DNA from: Psoroptes ovis
Lineage: Eukaryota; Arthropoda; Arachnida; Sarcoptiformes; Psoroptidae
DNA length: 64,000 bases
Direction: 5' to 3'
NCBI GenBank assembly: GCA_002943765.1
Contig: PQWQ01000003.1
Coordinates: forward strand, 2,108,001 to 2,172,000
Shown: positions 45,529 through 60,424 of the stretch, piece after piece
Numbering within the stretch: position 1 is the stretch's first letter
Layout of the letters: every line of letters begins with the position of its first letter
Made by a program: the position numbers and the translations under genes
Notes under the pieces: model-generated
Seen by the model: the letters and a program-made list of their open reading frames with translations, nothing else
What the model was told of the DNA's origin: nothing
Databases searched by the model: none

Positions 45529-48500
45529 TTCAATACATTCAAGACAAACCAATGATTTTCAATGATGTATTTTATTGATCATCGTGGTCGTCGTTAATTT
45601 TCAATGTATTTTCAATTTGATTCATTTTTTTCTGTTTCAAAATATATGGAATAAGATTTTCTTGACTTGTATTTCATTCAAATGAATAACGAAAATAAAA
45701 AATATATGTATCAACCATAATAGTTATCAAGTCATTGATAATAGTAACGCTGATAATGGTGAAACTTGCAAAACTTGTTTCAAAATTTTTAGTTTGAATT
45801 TTCTCAGTTTATTTTAATACGAATCAAGAACTATGAACAACAGAAACAGCAGCACCGCATCCATTGAAACATGTATGGGGAAATATCGCATAATCTTTCA
45901 ATATTATTTTCTCTCTTTTTTCTCCTGTGTAAATGAGTGTTTCTCTTTTTTCTTGAATTTATTTCATTATTTCTTACTGAAATCATATTTTTTCTTATTC
46001 ATTTCTTCCAAACTGAAAACTAATTCATTTAAGATTTTCTTTGAAGAAAATTTTGTTTTTCTTCTTAGCTTGTTGCTTGCATCACCTACCGATTTGATGA
46101 TGATGATGATTGGTTTGTATGATTGTTGTTAGAATGATTTTCTTTGGTTTATTCTATTGATGATGGTGATGATGATTTTGATTTGTTCACTGTGTATTCT
46201 TTGTGTTTGTGTGATTCTTTTATTCTTTTTGTTCAGCCAAAAAAATATATTCAAAAGACAACAGCAACAGCATAAAAGCCACTACGAATTTGTTTTTTGC
46301 AATAAATAATTAATTTTAAACTACAAACATTTGATTATGATGAAATATCAATATTTTAAATGAATGCTTTTATTTGAAATTGAATAACATTGAACGAATT
46401 AAATTAATATTGAAGTAAAACATTGAAAATTTTCATTATATTTTTATGTATTTTCTTTATTTTTTTTCACTGTTTACAAGTATCTTAATCCTTTATGTTC
46501 AGTTTTATTCATTTTGATGAAATTATATTTGTTCAGAACGAATTTCAGTTTGTTTTTTAATTGGAGAACCACTACTCGAGATTTGAATTTATTTTCTTCT
46601 TTTCTTTGAATTGTTATTCATATTTCAATAATAATTTTACGGTACACTGTTGATGTTGTTTGTTGAATATTCTTTCTTTTTTTTTTTGTTGTTGCCAGAA
46701 ACAATTGATGCTTAAGATTATTTCTGGTCGACTTGTTAGTATGTGTGTTGAATAGATTTTTTGTGCTGTATGGAAAGAAAATTGATGAATGAATGAATGA
46801 ATAAACTACAAACAACACAACCAAACATCAGCAAATATGATCGTACACATCATACAACAAAGAACAATATAAGAAACTGATTTTCTTAAATGAAATGAAA
46901 TCAAAACAAAAAAAAATGATTGAATTAATAGCATCAAATGCATTATTCTTTATATTTTCATCGAAAAAAATGAATTTATCATCATCATGATCATATATTC
47001 TAAACAGATTTTCGAAAAAAAAATATCCAAGTGTGATACCATTGAATTTTTCGATCTTTAAATTCAATCAGAATTCAATGTAAAATGTATTTAAAATTTA
47101 TGCTTAATTTATTTATATTTTTGAATATTTCTCGAATAAGTCACTGTGTGTATATTTGCGTTTATACATCTCAACGGTAATCAACAGAATCAACAGGCTC
47201 GAACAACACCAGAACATATTCATTCATTCCTTTTGTCGTTTGGTAAATTTCAAATTGATTTGAAAGCCTGATGCTGTTTGATGCTAATATTCTTTTGATA
47301 TGCAATGAAATATACCGTTGCTTGTTGATGTCATCATGATGATCATGATCATCATCAGTATCGTTTTTATGTGCTTTTTTCGGTGCATTACTGCTGCTGC
47401 TGCTATATTCATTCACCATCAATAATGTTGTTGTCAAGATCAACAACACATTTTTTTCCTGAAAATTTCGTTTCTTTTAATTCAAATTTAATCAATAATT
47501 TAACCCTCTGTTGTATTCTCGGTTTGTAATTTGATCCAACAATTTTCAATTAATTGATCAAAAAAGATACAAAAGTCTTCCCTCTCTCTCCAAAGATTTG
47601 GATTAATTTCATTCAAATGATATCATCATTTATGATTACTATATCTTAATCATTGTTAATGATTATTAATTATCATTATTCATATTATTATTGTGATCAT
47701 AATTTGTTGTATCTTTTTCTAGTTTCTCCTCATAAATCCATGTTGTTGTAGTCATGCATATACTTCTTTTTTTCAAAATTTAAACCTATGTAAATCTCTG
47801 TTTGTGTGCTTGCATGTGTGTCTATGGTGATTTTATACAAATTTTAAATTTCATTTCATTTATTTTTCGCTTTTTTACCTGTATGTTTTTCCAGAAAAAC
47901 AATAATAATAATAATAACCATTGATTATTATTATTATTATTGCACACACAATGTCTCAATTTCAATTCAATTCAACAACAAACGATCATAATAACAATAA
48001 TAAATCCAAGAAAAATTTTCTAATATTACCCCAGTGAAAAATGAATTATTATTATTATTATTATTGTTAATATTAATATTATTTTTAAAATCATAAAGAA
48101 AATGGTCGATCCGGCAACGCTAAGATAATGATAATAGTAATAATCAATGATCAATGATAATATCCAAAAAAAAACAAAACACAAAACCTAAATCAATTTC
48201 TTTTGATTATGATTTTCATTATTATTATTATTTTAAATCTAAGCCAAAGTTTAAATCAAAATTTCAAATTAATACAAGTGAAAATCCGTTATATTTTTAT
48301 TTTTTCAATTGAATAGCGGTGAATGTTGTTTTTGTTGTCATTGTGTTAAGGTTTTCAATTAAAATACGTACACGTAATTGATAATGGTTTTAGTTTAATA
48401 ATCTTGTTGTTGTTGTGATTAGTGCAATGTGTGCGTTGGTGTTTGTCTGTGTGCGTGTTTAGTCGCTTGTTCTCCCCAAAAAAGTTTCATTTTAAAGGTT

Positions 48501-49485
48501 ATATACCATTTTTTTCAATTCACTTATTGTCTACAATACACATTGATTTGCCGTATTTTTCTTTGTTTTGTTGATTTTACAAAAATCTTTTGTTTTTGTC
48601 ATTTGCTCTGTTTTACGTGCTAATTTATCCAATGATCATGGGTTTTCTATGAAAAAAACTGATATTTTTTCACATATCAATGATTTGTTTTCTTTAATTT
48701 TCAATTTGTTTTTCAATAATAATTGTTTTTTACTTTTGTTTTCAACTTTTCTCAAATAAACGCATTTACACCTTCACAACAATATAATTTGTTTGTGTTT
48801 GCTTGTGTAAATTATATCAAGATTATTACAAATCTTAAATTCAAAATTCAATTAATTTTTATTTTTTGTTCTCTTTTCTTCCAATAGATCAATGCCTGAT
48901 TTCATCAAATACGAATTTTGTAATCAATCAATCATCAATCTAGAATAATTTGATGTTTTAAATTGTAATAATTCTCATAATTCAACCAATATTTCTTTTG
49001 ATCAGCCATTGTTTATGTGTTTTATGCATTTTTCCTTGTGCCAATCGTGTTTTTGTGTGTGTGAATTCAATAATAATTTCTAATATTTAATATCTATGAT
49101 TTTGGCCAATCAATATTGGTTGATTCAATCATCATATCATCGATCATTAATCCACGATTTCACATTTTTATTCTCAAATGAATATATTAAAACATTGACA
49201 AGATTTTGTGTTTAAGAATTTGAATATTTGTCAAAATTGAACGTTTTGAACAACGTCATATGCTAAATATTTGATTAATTTTATGAAAATCATCTTGTTT
49301 ATTCCATCAAGTTCATATTCATATATTTCATAAATCGTCAATCATAATTTCGAAATCAAGAGAATTCAACATATTCAACAGCTATATTTTATTCACCAAA
49401 AGTTCTTCTCATTGCATTTAAAATATTTATTTTTTTGAATATTAATTGAATCCACTAAAATACATTCATCACGAAATCGACAATC

Positions 49486-49762
49486 ATGACAAGCGGAGCA
49501 CCAGCTTGGTCTGGAAGTTCCTTAAAATCATATGCCGAATCTGATGGCGCTGATTCACATGATGATGATTCAAGTAAAGATGGTTCATTGAAAGGTTGTG
49601 GTGGTAGTATTGATGGTCTGAATGGTACAAATAATGGTGGCAGTTCAGATGCCGAAGGTGTTTGGTCACCAGATATTGAACAAAGTTTTCAAGAAGCATT
49701 GGCAATATATCCACCATGTGGTCGACGTAAAATTATACTATCAGATGAAGGCAAGATGTATG
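49486..49762 (+). CDS. sd: TEA-domain transcription factor (scalloped/TEAD), first coding exon only
   Basis: Scalloped/TEAD is the DNA-binding partner of Yorkie/YAP in Hippo signalling. This exon gives 92 residues plus one base and ends at a consensus donor (G|GTAAGT). Residues 1 to about 55 are a Ser/Gly/Asp-rich leader (MTSGAPAWSGSSLKSY). From DAEGVWSPDIEQSFQEA onward it is an almost exact match to the start of the TEA domain, through IYPPCGRRKIILSDEGKMY. The domain continues in a later exon (expected next residues RNELIARY), which I could not find in the window, so the intron is over 14.2 kb. The start is the first ATG in the frame and gives a leader like that of other TEADs. Identity is very secure; the 5' untranslated exons are unknown. 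Confidence 0.95.
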
Positions 49763-52700
49763 GTAAGTTCGGTGTGTGTCAATTTTTTTCTTCTCTTTCT
49801 TTTAATCTTTAATTCATTTTCTCTTTTTTAATTTAAATTTGTCCATATTCTTTCTCAATATTCTATTGCATTTATAATTCATTATTATTTATAATCATAA
49901 TTTATAAAACAATATTTGTATATAATAATACAATATCAATCACAATTTTCGAACAACAACAGCAACAAATTATAATAATCATCAATGAAATTAAGAAAAT
50001 AACGGAATGATATTCAATTTTTGACAATTGACCTTGGAACGATTTTTTTCTTAAATCGTTGTGACTATTTTCCCCCCATTACAAATCGATAATTGTAATA
50101 ATAATAATAATAATGAAATTACTCTAATAATAGCTGCAATAACAATGATAAACGATTATGATGATGTCATTGCTATTATTATTATTATTTTCTAATTATA
50201 ATAATATCGATTTACAATTAACTATGATTATTCATTTATTTATTAATCATCAGTATTTGATTTTCATTTTAAACTGGCCACAATACAGAGAAATTGACAA
50301 AAATTTGACAATATGAATACATAATCATGCCAATAACAATAATTGAGTCAAAATTTATTCATTCATCATCATTTCGTTACGTACAAAATTCGTAGAGAAA
50401 ACAAAATTTTCAAAATTCAAATCGTTTCAAATTAAATTGATTCAATATTATTATCATTGCTATTAGCAGCATTCAAAAGCTACCTTGTTTTTGTTGTTGT
50501 TGTAGTTTTTATTATTGTTGTTGCTGCTGTTTTTGTTGTTTCTGTGTGTTTCAATGCCCAATAATTATGATAATGGTAATAGTATTACTAATAATAATGA
50601 TAAAATTCAAAATTTGAAGGACGTTTTTTCAAACAATTTTACTGTTAATTTTGTTTGCTGCATTTCAAATTTGAATTAGGATTTGATTTTAATTTTTTTC
50701 TTGATTTTTTGATTGATTGTAATTTGAATTGACTAATTTCAATGTGCGTGTTTGTGTGTGAGAGAAAGGAACAAATGCGAGAATCAAAAAGAAATTTCAA
50801 ACATCGATTCAAAGTTTCTCCAATCCCCATCATCATTCAATTTTCAATAATTCAACAAATGAATATTGTTTCAAAATTCATAATTTGTTGGATCATAAAT
50901 AATAAATTGACAGAAGAAACTTAATTTTTACATGAAATTACATGTTAATCAACTATGTTTCTATCCATTTTGTAATTATTAATGCCAATTATCATATTGT
51001 TTCAATTTGATTGTTTTATTGTGTCCATTTCATGTTTCATATTCACACAGTTTTCCAAAGTGTTATGTTGAAAAATGATTCAAAATTGTTGTAATCATTA
51101 TCATTTTCAACTAACAAAACAGTAATGATCACTTGTTGTTGCTGTTGTTGTTTTTTCTCATAATTCGTATTAAAATCATTCAAAATCGTTATTCATTTGA
51201 TTCAAAAACGTCAATAATTTATACAATTTAATGAAATACAATATGATCAATTATGAATATTATAATTATATTTATGTAAATTATTGTAATTTCTATTATT
51301 ATTAATATTGATATTAATAATAGCTTTCAACATATGTGTGTGTATCTGTGTGTACATTTATGAATATATTTCTTAACATAATTCATTTGAAGAATGGTAA
51401 ACAAATGGTTTTTATTACAATGTATACAAAATACCTTTGTAATCAATAAATGAATGAATTGAATGGAACCAAAATAGATTATTATTATTATAAAATCATT
51501 CAAAACACTGCCCAAAAAATTATTTTATTTTCAATTTTTATTTGTTTTTTCTTTATTTATTTACTCATTCTTTTATTTACTTGTCTATTTTCATATCCAT
51601 GTATTGAAGTATTAAATTATTTCGATTTCATTCAGCAGCATTTGTTTCTATGGTAATTCATTATTATCCTAAAATGCCCATTTTTTGTTGGATATTTATG
51701 TCCAAATATAATATCTTGATTTATATCTCATATAAATACAATGAATGAAGCGAATTGAATTGAATAAATTCGTTAAATTCATTTATTTTTATGTTTAAAT
51801 AATTTTAGAATAAATTGAACGAGCATAATTTCATGTATAAATGTCTTTATAATTCGTATTTGCCTTGATATTCTACGACATTTTATTGAATAAATCATAA
51901 ATATAATTATGATAATGATAATAATTGATCTTTGAAAACATTGAAACAAAAATGAAGTCCAAAATCAATCGAATCATTTTTTGTTCGTTCTTCATTGATC
52001 TCAATTATCGATAATTGAATAATTGGTATCATTATCATTATCATGAATGATTATCATTGGCAATGAATAATGATTATGATTGCCAATGTCCAGCCATTCT
52101 TGAATGTCTATTGTTTTTCCTTTTTTCCTTGGCATCGCCTTTGAAATACTTACTATGTAGAATGTTTCAATGATATGTTTCGTTCCGAAGCCATAAATGT
52201 AAAATAATTTGAAATTGAATTCAAATTATTTCTATGATTTCGAAAATTGATGATAATAATAGCGGTAATAATCGGATTTGCACATTTAAAAATTACACGC
52301 AAACACTCATAGATACTGAGACAATCATACGAAATACGAATAAACATCAATGATAAATTAAATATTAGCGTTATTGTCGAACATCGATAACTTATTGATT
52401 TTGTAATTTGAAATTTTCAAGATATTTTACCATTAAAATTGCAAAAAAATTGAATCGCAAAGGGACACGCACAAACAAATACATTGAAATGGATTTGTAA
52501 AACAATTTAATGATAATATTTAACGAAACACAACGTTTTTTTGTTGTTGTTGATGTTCATGTTGTGGTTGTTGTTGTTGTTGTTGTTTTACAAATGATAC
52601 ACGAATTTTCGACACATTTTTTCAGATCAACTACAACAAATAGACCACAAAAATATTACATGACATTTCCATTATGTTATTATCATTATGATAATGATAC

Positions 52701-55700
52701 AATAGAAATTCGTAATTTTTCAATGTTTTTTTTTACAAATGTTTTTTGTTTTTTGTCTGTTGTTGTTCATGTTGTTTACTTTGTTTACGATGTTCAATCA
52801 CCTATTTTTTTTGTTCAATTTTTCATTGTTTCATTTTGATTCAATTCTTTAAAATTTAAAAATTCAATTCTTAATTCGATATTGTTTCCATGTTTGCAAA
52901 TTGATTGATCAAAAAATGAATACATATTTTGCCAACATGTTTCGCCTTGAAAAAATTCCTGAAATTGTTACTTAATTGAACAAAGAATTTTTAGATCAAA
53001 TTATGAATGAATTCGCCAATGATCAAATTATTTGTGATACATGTCTTGATTATGTCTATTTTTTCTTGCGCACACAATGATCATCAATTGATTCCTTAAT
53101 CAATTAAGATTTCATTGTTTCATTCATTAATTCACTGCGTGTATCATCCGTATTGTTTTTCACAATCAATCGCAAATTTTTTCTACTTTGAAACAACGAA
53201 AATTGAAACAAAAGTTAGACACAAAAATTCTTTTCATGGTATTTCTATATTCAAAGAATGTTTTTTGGAATTTCCAGAAGATAATCGAAAATCGCAATTT
53301 TTCAATTCACTTCAATACGAGCATTCCACATGTAATTATCAAAAAATTTTGATTTTGAAAATCAAATTCTCTCAATTATTTGATGATTATAATTATTCGG
53401 AGGAATGTTCAATATAAATCTACGAATAAACTCGATAATTGAATAATTACAATCGAAATTGTGATTCAATCAAATTCTTTTGATAATGATAATTGGAACA
53501 AAATTTCAAATATTCAATTTACAATTGAAAATTATTATTATATAATGCACCAAAAATAGATTATTATTGTATAATAATTTGTAAATTAATCAAAAGAAGA
53601 AAAAAATTAGAATATCAATTATTTCGAATTATTATTATTAATATTTTCAAATATTTGAAATTTCATAATCATCATTTTCATCATCAAAATTGAATTATTA
53701 ATAATTTTCTCCACAATTTCATCATATTCCCCGTAATTCTGTCGAAGAAATCTTCCGAAGAATATTATTTTCCGTATTTCTCTTTGAGAAATAAAGGGAA
53801 AAATTTATTTAATTCAAATTAATTATGCATTTTCGGCTGTATTTCCAATGGAATCGGTTTGGTAATTTTCTCATTTCATCTTCTCAATCATTGAAACAAC
53901 AAAATCAATGAAATAAATTGAATTAATTAGAATTTTTTGTTTCTTCCATCCCTTTTTCACTTTTCAGTTCTCTGTGTGGGTATTCCATCAGAATATTTCT
54001 ATATGGATGTTTCGAATAATCATCATAATCATTGATGATGATGATAATGTTACGAATGAATGATTTTGTTAACGCAATTTTATCCTTTCTTTTGCATCGA
54101 TGGGTGTTTAGGAAATTTTGAAAATTGAAGTAAGAATTGAAATTCCGAAAGAGATTTTCAATTCAAATCAATATTTTCAAATTCCGTTTTTGTTTTTTCG
54201 TTTTATTCTATGCCATTTGTATCTATCAAAATAATACGAATTCAATGAAAACATATTCTATTTGAAAAAACTAAAGGAAAAAATTATTAATTCCAAATTT
54301 AAATTTCAGATGAAAATTATTCATTTCATTAAATCAGTTTCTTTTGTTTTTGTTGTTGTTGATGCTGTTGTTGTCAATGATGGCAATGTATTCATATGTG
54401 CATATGTAAAAATGATGATGCTGATGATGATCAAATTCGATTATCTTGTCTTTATTTACAATTTTCTTTTCGTTGTGTGTACCATTTCTCTTATTCTCTT
54501 ATTCTTATTATATTATTCAATGTATTTTTTCAATTTTTCTATTTTGTTTTCACCAATTCTTTACTTCGATTCTGGAGACTTTATACTTTCTCGAAAACAT
54601 TTATGCAAATATTTTGCCTTATTTTCGTATTTTGTTTTCACTCTTCTTCCTAAATAATATTCAAATGAATAATGATTATAATGTTCAATGTTCATTAAGC
54701 ACATGAACACACAAACAGAAATCAGAAACATTGTAAGAATTCCGTTATTTTTATTCTTCTTTCTATCGCTGCCTTTGAATTTCAAGAATAAATTCTCTAT
54801 AAAAAAAAATGCAAGTGAAAGAAAAATTCGGGAAAGGAATTCCTCGTTCAAAATTCTATTCAAATTTGTCTTTTAAAATTTACAAAGATTCACTTTGCTT
54901 TTTGAGCTGATTCTTATTTATTCAAACACAATTTATATGCATGACCAAATCAGTATTGTTTGTTATTTCCATTATTTCTTTTTTTTATCAAATTTCAAGT
55001 TGTTTATTCTGTTCAAATTTCATTTATTTATTATGTAATGATAGCAGCAACAACAACGATTAATCGAGATTAATTTATTCTTTCGACATTAATTGAATAT
55101 GTGTTGAATTGAATACACATTGTTCGAATCGATAATTTCGTATCAAATACCGTTGAAATTATTAAATGATTCATCTTTTTTCTTCACCAATTTCAATTCA
55201 AAGATTTCTTAAAGATCTTTCCAATTGAATTTGGATTTCTGCATCATTCGCATCATATTTTTCGGTTCATCTGCCCAAAATTCATCCATTCACTAGGCCG
55301 AATTCGTTGAATTCATATGAATCCATTTGATTCTTTTCTGAATTTTCCAAATTTTTTTTTCTCCAAATCTTCGATGGAATCTTTTTCTCATTTTTTTCCT
55401 TGATTAAAATTCATTAAATTTTTTACAATTTGTACTTTCAATTTTACTTAGATAGTCTTAGCATATTTTAATGTATTATGAATGAATAAACTAAGAAATT
55501 GAATGAATTGATATTCATATAATTTGCATATTTGTTTCATTAGGATTCAAGTTTTTTTTCTCATTTTCATTAAAATTATTTATTCATTTACTTATTTATT
55601 GCATTCATTATGATCATTACGGCTATGCTTGCGTCAACACTGGAAACAAAACCAGCGCAAATGTTAGTCGATAATTGAATCGAAATCTTTGAAATCATTG

Positions 55701-58700
55701 AATTGAATATTTAGAAATTCTTCCATTAGTTCCGTTTCGATTTTCAATGAAAAAACCGGAATGATATTAGTCTAATTGTCATTTGATTCGTTTATCAACG
55801 AAAATGATGATAATAGGATTGATGAATGTAAAATAATCCAAGAAATTTGGCAACGAATTCTGCTTAAATTCCGATTTTGAATCGCATCAAAGGTGAATGA
55901 GAGCCGGGTTGCTTTCGTTGCAATTAATTTCCAATTTTCAAATTTGAAATTTTTCAAAATTCTTTGAATTTAATCGAGAAAAATCGTTCAAATTTTACCG
56001 CCTATTTCGATAATAATAATAATATGATTCCATACACTCATTTACACAAACGAATAATTTTGAATTCAATTTTCCTTTTTTATATGTGCAACCGAGAAAA
56101 AATAAAATAATTATTCAAATTGATTTCATTTCTATTTTTTTGAGGTGAATTTTGAATTTTATTTCAAAAGAAAAAAAAATTCAATTTCACCTGTGAAATT
56201 ATTTCATTATTATTCAAATTTCTGAAAAAAAATCATTTTTCTTACATGAATTTTCGTTCGTAAAAATATCATGTCATCAATGGTTTATGCTTCATGATTT
56301 GACGATGTAAATTTCCGTATTTCATTTTTCAATTTCAATTTTTTTTCTTTAAATCAAATACCGAATAACAACGAAAATTTCCATTGTTAACAGATTTCAT
56401 TATTTTTCTTCGAATAATTCTTGTCTTTATTTACAACTATTTTGTTGCAATCAAATGATTATCTATTTGTCATTTGAATGAATGTATTAAATAAATGAAT
56501 CAAATGGAATGAATCAAACAAATGAAACCACCAAAAAAATTACGAAACTATTCAGAATTATAATTCTTTCATTATTTAAAATTTTGATTCATTTTTGAAA
56601 TAAATTCAAAATGTAAGAATCTTTTGTTGTAAAAATTTGAAAATGAAAATTTACTTAAGGCAATTTTAATTTACAGAAATCAGAATTTCAATTCTGATTG
56701 AAAATTTTCAATTCTTTGTTTGTTGGTGTTTGTGATAATTTAAGAAGTCATTTTTCATTATTTATGATTTTTTCTTTGGAGAAATGTACAATGAATTAAA
56801 TTTCAATTTTTCATAAATGAAAAATGACAGATTTTTTTTTGCTGTAAATTTTCCTGTTGAAAATTTTTGCATAAAAATAATTTTTCAAATTTCAAATTCA
56901 AACTCAATTCATTGCAATGCAACGCAATCAACCCCTGCCACAATGAAGGTCAATGATGGCTTTCTTTACTCCATTTTTTTACTTTCCTTCGTTTGCTTCC
57001 TGTGGTGCACAAATATTGTCTTGACTCATCAAATTCTTTTTGCATTCAAAGAATTTTAAATTTTTTTTATTTGATTCGTGCTATTTGTAACAAGAATATT
57101 TCGTCTGAAAATTTTCTTTTTCACCAAACGTAACTTGTATGTTTGCACTGAAAAAGCGAAATTCCAAAGTCAATTATTATTTATTACCCACTTAGTAAAC
57201 ACAATGATTTCAAATGTATTTTTTCCTTGTTGTTTTTCAATCGTAGAATCCTTTGATTTCATGCAACCATTACAAGAATCCATACGAGAAATGAAGAAAC
57301 AATCATCGACAAAGATAAATTTTTCTATTCGATCATGAACTAGAAATTGATATATTTTCTAGTTGCTGTTGCTGGCAATATATAATTCATATTTGTTTTA
57401 TTCCAGTGATTCTGTTCAGTACGCTTGATATTGCTCAATTTTATTTGAAAATTTTTCAAAAAAAATCCATTTTCATCTTGAATTTTCAAATTGTTTAATT
57501 GTGCGAAAATACAACAATAAATTGAATTCAACAAAAAAAAACTATTCATTGCCCATCTCTATCATCAAATTAGATTTCTAATTCGGTATTAAATTATTTC
57601 TGAAGAAAAAATGTTTTCGAAAAAAACCCGCGAATGAAATGCGGACAATCAAATAATAGACCACACGTTTGAATTTGAGTTTATTGTAAAAATTGATTTC
57701 GTTTATGTAAAAAAAAATCTAAAAAATATTCGCGGAAAAAAAAATAAACGTTAATATTAAGCATTTGATGATGATAATCATTGATATTTTCAAAGAAAAT
57801 TAAAAATTAAATTTTATTCAATTCATTCACTTCCATCCATTCGTTAGTTCAAAGCTTACTGTCGCAATATTAGGAATTGAAATGCACAACTTTTTTTATA
57901 TTTGAAAAAAAATGTTTCAATTTTACAATGAAATAAAGGAATTCCAATATTGTCAATTATGTAATTATTTATTATCATTTCACGAATTATGAAAAAAATG
58001 TATTTCAATTACGTAATTGTTGATGATAATTTTCAATGGATTTTTTCCTTTTTCAAATACACACAAATATTCATTACATTTTCATTGCACTTAAATCCAC
58101 TTATACCCACTTGTACTTGCATACACACGCATGATTCATTGATTCGAGTTAATGAACATTGAGTATTAATTAAATTAGGAAAAATTTTTGTTTATAATCA
58201 GCCAAAAATGTTAGAAATCAATGACCAATCATTGTGAAATTATAATTGATTGAAAATTTCAATTAGTTATTAATTCATTTATTGTTGTCAATTATAAGTA
58301 GCTTTTTGTTATTATTTGTTTATTTCAACTCGAATTTTTCATTTCACCCATTCATTCATTTCGTATGATTGGAAATACCCAAAATGAATGAATGAAATCT
58401 TGTCAAATAAAGCTCTAGGATTTTTCCATCATCTCTTTCGAAGTTACTCATATATTTCTACATTTATTTTCAACGAATAGAAATCACTATAATAATCAAA
58501 TTATATAATATTTTCGATTATTTTCGCCGAAATGGAAAAAATTTTCAATAATTGTTATTTTAACATTTCATTAATGATATAATGATAATAATAACAGTAA
58601 TAATGACGAAAATAGCAGCGATGTTTGATTCAAAAATTTTCCAATTAATATTTTATTAATTTCTCTTCAATTACTTTACTCATTTGAACTTTGATTGAAG

Positions 58701-59615
58701 AATTTTTTGGGGAAAAATATTCCATAAAATGAAAAAATTTCAATTGATTCTAGTTCAATTGATATCAGTCTTTGATTGTTTTTGTTTTCAATAAACAAAA
58801 ACGACTACCATTGGCATTGTTTTTGTCAAACATTTGTTGTTGGTACATGCTACAGAAAATACGCCTTAGTCGAGTCAAAATCTAAAATAAATAAAATAAA
58901 AGCAAAAACATGGGTAGAAAACAAGAAAACGAAACGAATGAATCTCAATTTTCCTTGATTTTTTCATTATTAATTTTGGATATGAATAAAGTAGAATCTA
59001 ATGACACATACACACTAACACTGATGATGAAAACAAAAAAAAATCAGATAATTTTTCCGTTGATTAAAAATATGATCCACCACCACCACCAATCAACAAC
59101 AACGATTTCTGGAGAATGAAAAATTCAAAAACAAAATCATTCATTCATTGTGGATTCATTTTCACGGGAAACTTTAATATATTTTCAATGTTCCATGTAC
59201 GTGTATCATGGTATATTGTGCTTAACATATTTTGTTTTTCAATATTTCATTTAGTTTTGCTCCATCCATCCATATAACCATCCATTCATTCATTCATTTA
59301 TTTCATTCTATTTCCAACTTTTCATTCATTTCATTTCATTCATTATGATCCAACAATGATGATTTTTGTATGAAAGAAACTTACAAAAAACTTTGGATGA
59401 GAAATGAAAACGATGATCATCATGATCATGATGATGATGATTAAAGATGGAACATTGAAAATGTTCCATGTAAAATGAATTTTATCAACGAACATTTTGC
59501 CATCGAAAACCATTCGGTGTAGAGACAACCAAAGTGTTTTACAAGCAACCGAATATATGAAATAAATGAATGAATTTGAAATCAAAAAGAATCAACGACA
59601 AAATGTTGTTGAAGC

Positions 59616-59647
59616 CAACAACGACGACGACGATGTCGTCATTGTTG
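59616..59647. other. Near-perfect 13-bp hairpin in the scalloped intron
   Basis: CAACAACGACGAC pairs with GTCGTCATTGTTG around a six-base loop, with one G-U/A-C type mismatch. It lies between CAA/GAC and GTT/GAT simple repeats, so it may just reflect opposing repeats. Confidence 0.4.
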
Positions 59648-60365
59648 CTGCTGTTGTTGATGATGATGATGATCAAAATGATGAAAATATATTTGAAAAT
59701 AGAAAATTGAATGAGTGAGCCAAGAATGAGCGATGAATGGGGAATGAAAAATAAAAAAAAATGGAACCACATTCCAAACATTCCAATGTTACTATGGGAT
59801 ACACTTACACATGCACTTGCACACGATTGCAGTTGCAAACATTCAACACTCGAACACACTCAATGCGAACACCCATAGACTTTGGGTATTTTGGAATACT
59901 TTGGAACCATTGAAACACATTCATAGCAGGAAAATGATGGAAAAAATTCGTTTAGAATTAATAGAAATCGCTCATAGAAAACCATGCATTGAAATATTAT
60001 ATATTATCATTCTTTCTTTGATGATGATGATTCTATGTTTGTTTTCGATTATTATTATTACCATTTTACCATTTGACTATTATCATTCATATGGTTTTTC
60101 TTGGTTCAATGTATGTGAGTGTACTTTTATTTTCTGGTTCGTTTTTCTCCAATGTACATCATGCCATTCACCATGCTTTTGGTTTAGCTTTATTTTTTTC
60201 TGGTTTCATGTAATTCCATTGAATTGTTCAATTTTTCCCTACACAATTGTTATAAATGTCGTTTATATGTCCAGTTTCATTTTAATTTTGTTTATTTATT
60301 TGTATTTGTGTATTTATATTTCAATTGTGCAGAAACCTTGAGTTTTTTATTTTTATTTTTTGTAG

Positions 60366-60424
60366 AATTCGAGATTGATGATGATGATGATGGCGATGAT
60401 TCCGGCAAATTGAATCAAGAATGA
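60366..60424 (+). CDS. Possible alternative terminal exon of scalloped
   Basis: A strong acceptor (T-rich tract ending TTTTTTGTAG at 60365) is followed by 59 bases that stay open when joined to the scalloped exon's single leftover base. The result reads EFEIDDDDDGDDSGKLNQE and then TGA. This would cut the TEA domain short and add an acidic tail. The phase match has a one-in-three chance of being accidental, and the Asp run comes from a GAT repeat. Treat as a hypothesis. Confidence 0.22.

Larger units (their letters stand above)
40323..49485. other. Long AT-rich region without recognisable genes (part 2)
   Basis: Continues to the start codon of the TEA-domain exon. It contains one mini inverted-repeat element (42357-42427), a GGT repeat (44494-44537), a CAT repeat (45456-45526) and many (ATT)n runs around 47900-48230. 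An acceptor-like TTCAACAG at about 49373-49380 lies about 105 bases before the ATG and could begin the first coding exon. Confidence 0.5.

Noticed and set aside
45276..45578. Polyhistidine protein
   Set aside because: Produced by the CAT microsatellite; no gene-like sequence on either side.
53115..53417. 100-codon frame in the scalloped intron
   Set aside because: Phe/Lys/Asn-rich composition fits random AT-rich sequence; no domain or splice support.
54262..54657. 131-codon hydrophobic frame
   Set aside because: Three plus-strand frames are open over the same T-rich stretch, which points to composition rather than coding.
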